Assembly: GCA_023391335.1 (NCBI GenBank)
Contig: JAEWBG010000077.1
Span: 1 to 64,000, forward strand
Direction: 5' to 3'
Origin: Pseudomonadota bacterium
GTDB taxonomy: Bacteria > Pseudomonadota > Gammaproteobacteria > Steroidobacterales > Steroidobacteraceae
Length of the DNA stretch: 64,000 nt
Under the pieces are notes generated by a model that made no database searches, was not told the DNA's origin, and worked only from the letters and a program-made list of their open reading frames with translations. Shown in pieces: positions 61,225 to 64,000 of this stretch. A program made the translations under genes and the position numbers. Position 1 is the stretch's first letter, and the number at the start of each line of letters is the position of its first letter.

Positions 61225-62214
61225 TCACTCCGCAGCATCAGCTGCTTTGGGGGCGTCGGACGGCTTACGCTTGGTAAGCGCAGCCTTGCGACGCGCCATG
61301 AACTCTTCGGGAGATACGTCCGCCTCGACATCGTCGACTTCGGCGGCGACCACAGTTTCCACCTGCTCCGCATCCGGCGCCTTCTCAGCAGGGCGACGAC
61401 GCGAAGGCGCCTTCTTTTTCACGGCTGCCGTGCGGCCACCGCGACGGGGTGCCGGAGCACCGGCTTTCGCCTTCGGCTTGCCTTCTTCGTCCAACTCGAC
61501 GAATTCGTCTTCGCCGGCGGGAACTTCAGGCGCCGCCGATCGGCCTTCGAGAACGGCGTCCGCAATACCTTCGGCATAAAGCTCGATGGCACGCATGGCG
61601 TCGTCATTGCCGGGGATGACGTAATCCACGTCGTCCGGGGCGCAATTGGTGTCGACAACCGCCACGACGGGAATACCCAACTTCTTCGCTTCATTGATCG
61701 CGATGCGCTCGTGGCCGACGTCGACCACAAAGAGCACATCGGGAAGCGAATCCATAGCCTTGATGCCGCCCAAGCTGCGCTCGAGCTTCTCGCGCTCACG
61801 ACGCAAGGTCTGCGCCTCGCGCTTGCTGTGTTGGTCGAGCGAGCCGTTCTGGGCCATTTCGTCCAGGTCGGTGAGTCGCTTGATCGACTGACGCACTGTT
61901 TTGAAATTGGTCAACATGCCACCGAGCCAACGGTGGCTGACGTACGGAGAGCCGGCTCGAATCGCGGCCTTCATGATGGCTTCGCGAGCAGAGCGCTTGG
62001 TGCCGACAAAAAGAACTCGGCCGCCATCAGCGACGACCTGCCGGATGAATGCTGCCGCCTCGTTGTAGAGCGGGAGCGTCTTTTCCAGGTTAATGATGTG
62101 GATTCGATTACGTTCCCCGAAGATGAATTGCGCCATCTTGGGGTTCCAGAAACGGGTTTGATGTCCGAAATGAACACCCGCTTCCAGCATCTGTCGCATG
62201 GACACGCTGGCCAT
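61225..62214 (-). CDS. rpsB: Ribosomal protein S2 with long C-terminal extension
   Basis: S2 is a 30S subunit protein. The conserved body starts MASVSMRQMLEAGVHFGHQT and includes RVLFVGTKRSAREAIMKAAI and the PDVLFVVDVGHERIAINEAK block. At 329 residues it is about 85 longer than E. coli S2. The extension (from roughly residue 240) is alternately basic (RRGGRTAAVKKKAPSRRRPA) and acidic (AAEVDDVEADVSPEEF) and looks disordered. The ATG at 62214 has GGAG upstream. A promoter with a long leader precedes it. Confidence 0.96.
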   Translation of the reverse strand: MASVSMRQMLEAGVHFGHQTRFWNPKMAQFIFGERNRIHIINLEKTLPLYNEAAAFIRQVVADGGRVLFVGTKRSAREAIMKAAIRAGSPYVSHRWLGGMLTNFKTVRQSIKRLTDLDEMAQNGSLDQHSKREAQTLRREREKLERSLGGIKAMDSLPDVLFVVDVGHERIAINEAKKLGIPVVAVVDTNCAPDDVDYVIPGNDDAMRAIELYAEGIADAVLEGRSAAPEVPAGEDEFVELDEEGKPKAKAGAPAPRRGGRTAAVKKKAPSRRRPAEKAPDAEQVETVVAAEVDDVEADVSPEEFMARRKAALTKRKPSDAPKAADAAE

Positions 62215-62345
62215 GATCAAGTCTCCTATTGGGGGTTGGGCCTCCACACACCCCATGCGACGACCAACAAGCGGCTATGCGTTTGCTGGCACCCCGTCAC
62301 ATGTGTCGGTGCGTGTGAGAGATTCGTTGCGAAAAAAACGCGCGC
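62215..62345 (-). promoter_or_regulatory. rpsB 5' leader
   Basis: From the predicted start (about 62340) to the rpsB ATG there are about 125 transcribed bases. E. coli S2 represses its own operon through a structured rpsB leader. A similar leader is plausible here, but I did not derive a structure. The first bases are GC-rich (GCGCGCG followed by a T-run), which would suit growth-rate/stringent control. The stretch 62346-62565 to map otherwise holds only promoters. Confidence 0.4.
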
Positions 62346-62374
62346 TTTATACCATAAACTCCATGATCGTCCAA
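62346..62374 (-). promoter_or_regulatory. Predicted sigma-70 promoter of rpsB-tsf
   Basis: On the minus strand TTGGAC (62369-62374), a 17-base spacer and TATAAA (62346-62351) form a strong housekeeping-type promoter about 130 bases before the rpsB start. The GC-rich discriminator GCGCGC follows the -10 box, as expected for ribosomal-protein promoters under stringent control. Confidence 0.75.
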
Positions 62375-62565
62375 AAGTTTTTGCCGTGCTTTGAGAGCCG
62401 GATTGAAAGCCGGTTTTCGAGCCCAAAAACTCCGAGCAACCGCTCCATTTCCACATTGGCGATCGATCTGCGCGAGGACCTCTGATGCGCGGATTACTCA
62501 ACTCCCTTCAGCGACGCAGCGACTCAGACTCGGCGCCGCGCCCCACGATTGCCCCTTCCGGAACC

Positions 62566-63330
62566 ATGCAGGCCACGATCAAAACTCCGTCTGAGCAGGA
62601 ATACATGCGAGCTGCCGGGCGGCTGGCCGCGGATGTGCTCGACATGATTGGGCCGTACATCGTCCCCGGCGTGAGCACCGACGAAATCAATGCGCGTTGT
62701 CACGACTACATTGTTAACGTGCAGGAGGCGATCCCTGCCCCGCTCAATTATCGCGGCTTTCCAAAGTCGGTATGCACCTCCGTGAATCACGTGGTGTGTC
62801 ACGGCATCCCAGGCGACAAGCGGCTAAAGCAAGGCGACATCATCAATGTCGACGTCACCGTTATCAAAGACGGATGGCACGGCGATACCAGTCGTATGTT
62901 CACGGTCGGCAAAATCAGTCCGGCAGCACAGCGCCTCATCGATATCACCCACGAAGCGATGTGGATCGGCATTCGCGAGGTCAAACCGGGCGCCCGCGTC
63001 GGAGATATTGGAGCGGCAATCCAGCAGTTCGTCGAAGGCCAGCATTACAGCGTCGTGCGGGAATATTGCGGACACGGCATCGGCCGGATCTTCCATGAGG
63101 ATCCGCAGATCCTTCACTACGGCGAGCGCGGCCGCGGGATGGAACTGCTTCCCGGCATGACCTTCACCGTCGAGCCGATGGTGAATGCCGGCAAGCGACA
63201 CGTGAAATTGCTCGCGGACGGCTGGACGGTCATCACCAAAGATCATTCGCTCTCGGCCCAATGGGAGCACACAGTTCTGGTCACCGAGAGCGGCGTCGAA
63301 GTGCTCACACTCGGAGCGGCCTCGCGTTAG
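62566..63330 (+). CDS. map: Methionine aminopeptidase type I
   Basis: Map removes the N-terminal methionine from new proteins. The 254-residue product starts MQATIKTPSEQEYMRAAGRL. Its metal ligands lie in IINVDVTVIKDGWHGDTSRM, CGHGIGRIFHEDPQ, GMTFTVEPMVNAG and SAQWEHTVLVTE. The frame is open to 62485, but the family N-terminus begins at the ATG chosen. It is divergent from rpsB, an arrangement shared with E. coli, and lies 17 nt before glnD. Confidence 0.97.
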   Translation: MQATIKTPSEQEYMRAAGRLAADVLDMIGPYIVPGVSTDEINARCHDYIVNVQEAIPAPLNYRGFPKSVCTSVNHVVCHGIPGDKRLKQGDIINVDVTVIKDGWHGDTSRMFTVGKISPAAQRLIDITHEAMWIGIREVKPGARVGDIGAAIQQFVEGQHYSVVREYCGHGIGRIFHEDPQILHYGERGRGMELLPGMTFTVEPMVNAGKRHVKLLADGWTVITKDHSLSAQWEHTVLVTESGVEVLTLGAASR

Positions 63331-63347
63331 GAACGCGGGCCCCAGGC

Positions 63348-64000
63348 ATGCCGGTAGTTACACCTGACGATTTGGACGAGATCGCAACTTCAGTTAGCGA
63401 TCCTCACTGGGACTACCTCACCTCTCTCCAGCCAACCCTTACTGCGAACGCCCAAGACATCGCTGCCTTCCGCGGCGCTTTGTCGGAAGGCGACGAGAAG
63501 CTCAAACAACGCTTCTTGGACGATGAGCCCGTCGAACGCCTGGTTCGCGATCGAGCACGACTAGTCGATTCGCTACTGCGTGCTGCGTGGACCATACACG
63601 TCGGGGAACACGCCAAGGAAATCGACTTGATCGCAGTCGGCGGTTACGGCCGTGGCGAACTCAATCTGTGTTCCGACATCGACATCATGATCCTGCTGCC
63701 GAAGAGCGAAAGCTCGCCTTGGCAGTCTTCGCTCGAGCGCTTTCTCACGTTCATGTGGGACATTGGGCTCGAAGTCGGACACAGCGTACGGACAATCGAT
63801 GACTGCCAAAAGGAAAGCGCCGCGGATGTCAGTGTCGCCACAACACTGATCGAATCGCGCCTGCTCATGGGCCCAGAGCCGTTGTTCGAGGCGATGCGGC
63901 GTGCACTGGCACCCGAGCGCGTATGGCCGACTCGAGAATTCTTCGAAGCAAAGGTCGCGGAACAGACAGCGCGCCATCATCGCTATCACGACACGGCCTA
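63348..64000 (+). CDS. glnD: PII uridylyltransferase GlnD (N-terminal part)
   Basis: GlnD senses glutamine and adds or removes UMP from PII proteins. Only the first 217 codons are in the window. They encode MPVVTPDDLDEIATSVSDPH and onward into the nucleotidyltransferase domain. The motif GGYGRGELNLCSDIDI (98-113) carries the metal-binding D110 and D112. The usual text is GRGEL-HPYSDID, so NLC is a variant. The remaining HD and ACT domains would lie beyond base 64000. Confidence 0.93.
   Translation, partial: MPVVTPDDLDEIATSVSDPHWDYLTSLQPTLTANAQDIAAFRGALSEGDEKLKQRFLDDEPVERLVRDRARLVDSLLRAAWTIHVGEHAKEIDLIAVGGYGRGELNLCSDIDIMILLPKSESSPWQSSLERFLTFMWDIGLEVGHSVRTIDDCQKESAADVSVATTLIESRLLMGPEPLFEAMRRALAPERVWPTREFFEAKVAEQTARHHRYHDTA

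Overview
The window is a stretch of bacterial chromosome dominated by core genes. Gene order and content point to a gammaproteobacterium: rpoE-rseA-rseB followed by lepA-lepB-rnc-era; a full sdh operon with SdhE/YgfX; pyrG-kdsA-eno-ftsB-ispD-ispF-truD; and rpsB-tsf-pyrH-frr-uppS-cdsA-dxr-rseP-bamA-skp-lpxD-fabZ-lpxA-lpxB-rnhB-dnaE. The genes encode a two-membrane cell envelope (lipid A, BamA, Skp, RseP). Several details (no rpoS next to nlpD, no mucC/mucD behind rseB, an SDHAF4-like gene at the head of sdh) suggest a Nevskiales/Steroidobacterales/Xanthomonadales-like lineage. This placement is inference, not proven. No tRNA, rRNA, CRISPR array, transposase or prophage gene was found.

Layout. 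1-7.9 kb: sigma-E system and the lepA-lepB-rnc-era operon, all on the minus strand, with a well-formed sigma-E-type promoter in front of rpoE. 8.0-12.4 kb: succinate dehydrogenase genes plus three assembly or partner genes (SDHAF4-like, SdhE, YgfX). 12.5-20.3 kb: ygfZ, lysS, prfB (with its programmed +1 frameshift), recJ, a recJ-coupled unknown gene, and a Mth938-domain gene. 20.3-36.8 kb: the nlpD-pcm-surE and truD-ispF-ispD-ftsB-eno-kdsA-pyrG-tilS-accA blocks, with a SNF2/SWIM helicase and a coupled unknown gene inserted between surE and truD. 37.0-43.4 kb: an accessory segment separating accA from dnaE. It holds a ParB-like protein, a DUF883 protein, a split spermidine-synthase-like pair, two small unknowns, an MFS transporter, a SUI1/YciH protein and a YceI protein. 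43.6-62.2 kb: a long minus-strand run of translation, isoprenoid, outer-membrane and lipid A genes. 62.5-64.0 kb: map and the start of glnD, divergent from rpsB.

How it works together. The dominant theme is envelope building and its surveillance. RpoE/RseA/RseB sense envelope stress and RseP completes RseA proteolysis. BamA and Skp assemble outer-membrane proteins, LpxA/B/D with FabZ and KdsA supply lipid A/Kdo, and UppS/CdsA/Dxr/IspD/IspF feed lipid carriers. A second theme is translation (Era, RNase III, LepA, LysS, RF2, S2, EF-Ts, RRF, Map).

The most unusual feature is non-coding. At least ten gene boundaries carry iterated short repeats of period about 7 or 9 nt, often arranged as two opposed arms and often starting at or overlapping a stop codon. 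The unit sequence differs from site to site, yet the architecture is the same, and some units recur exactly at distant sites. I regard these as the best candidate here for an under-described element family that marks transcription-unit ends.
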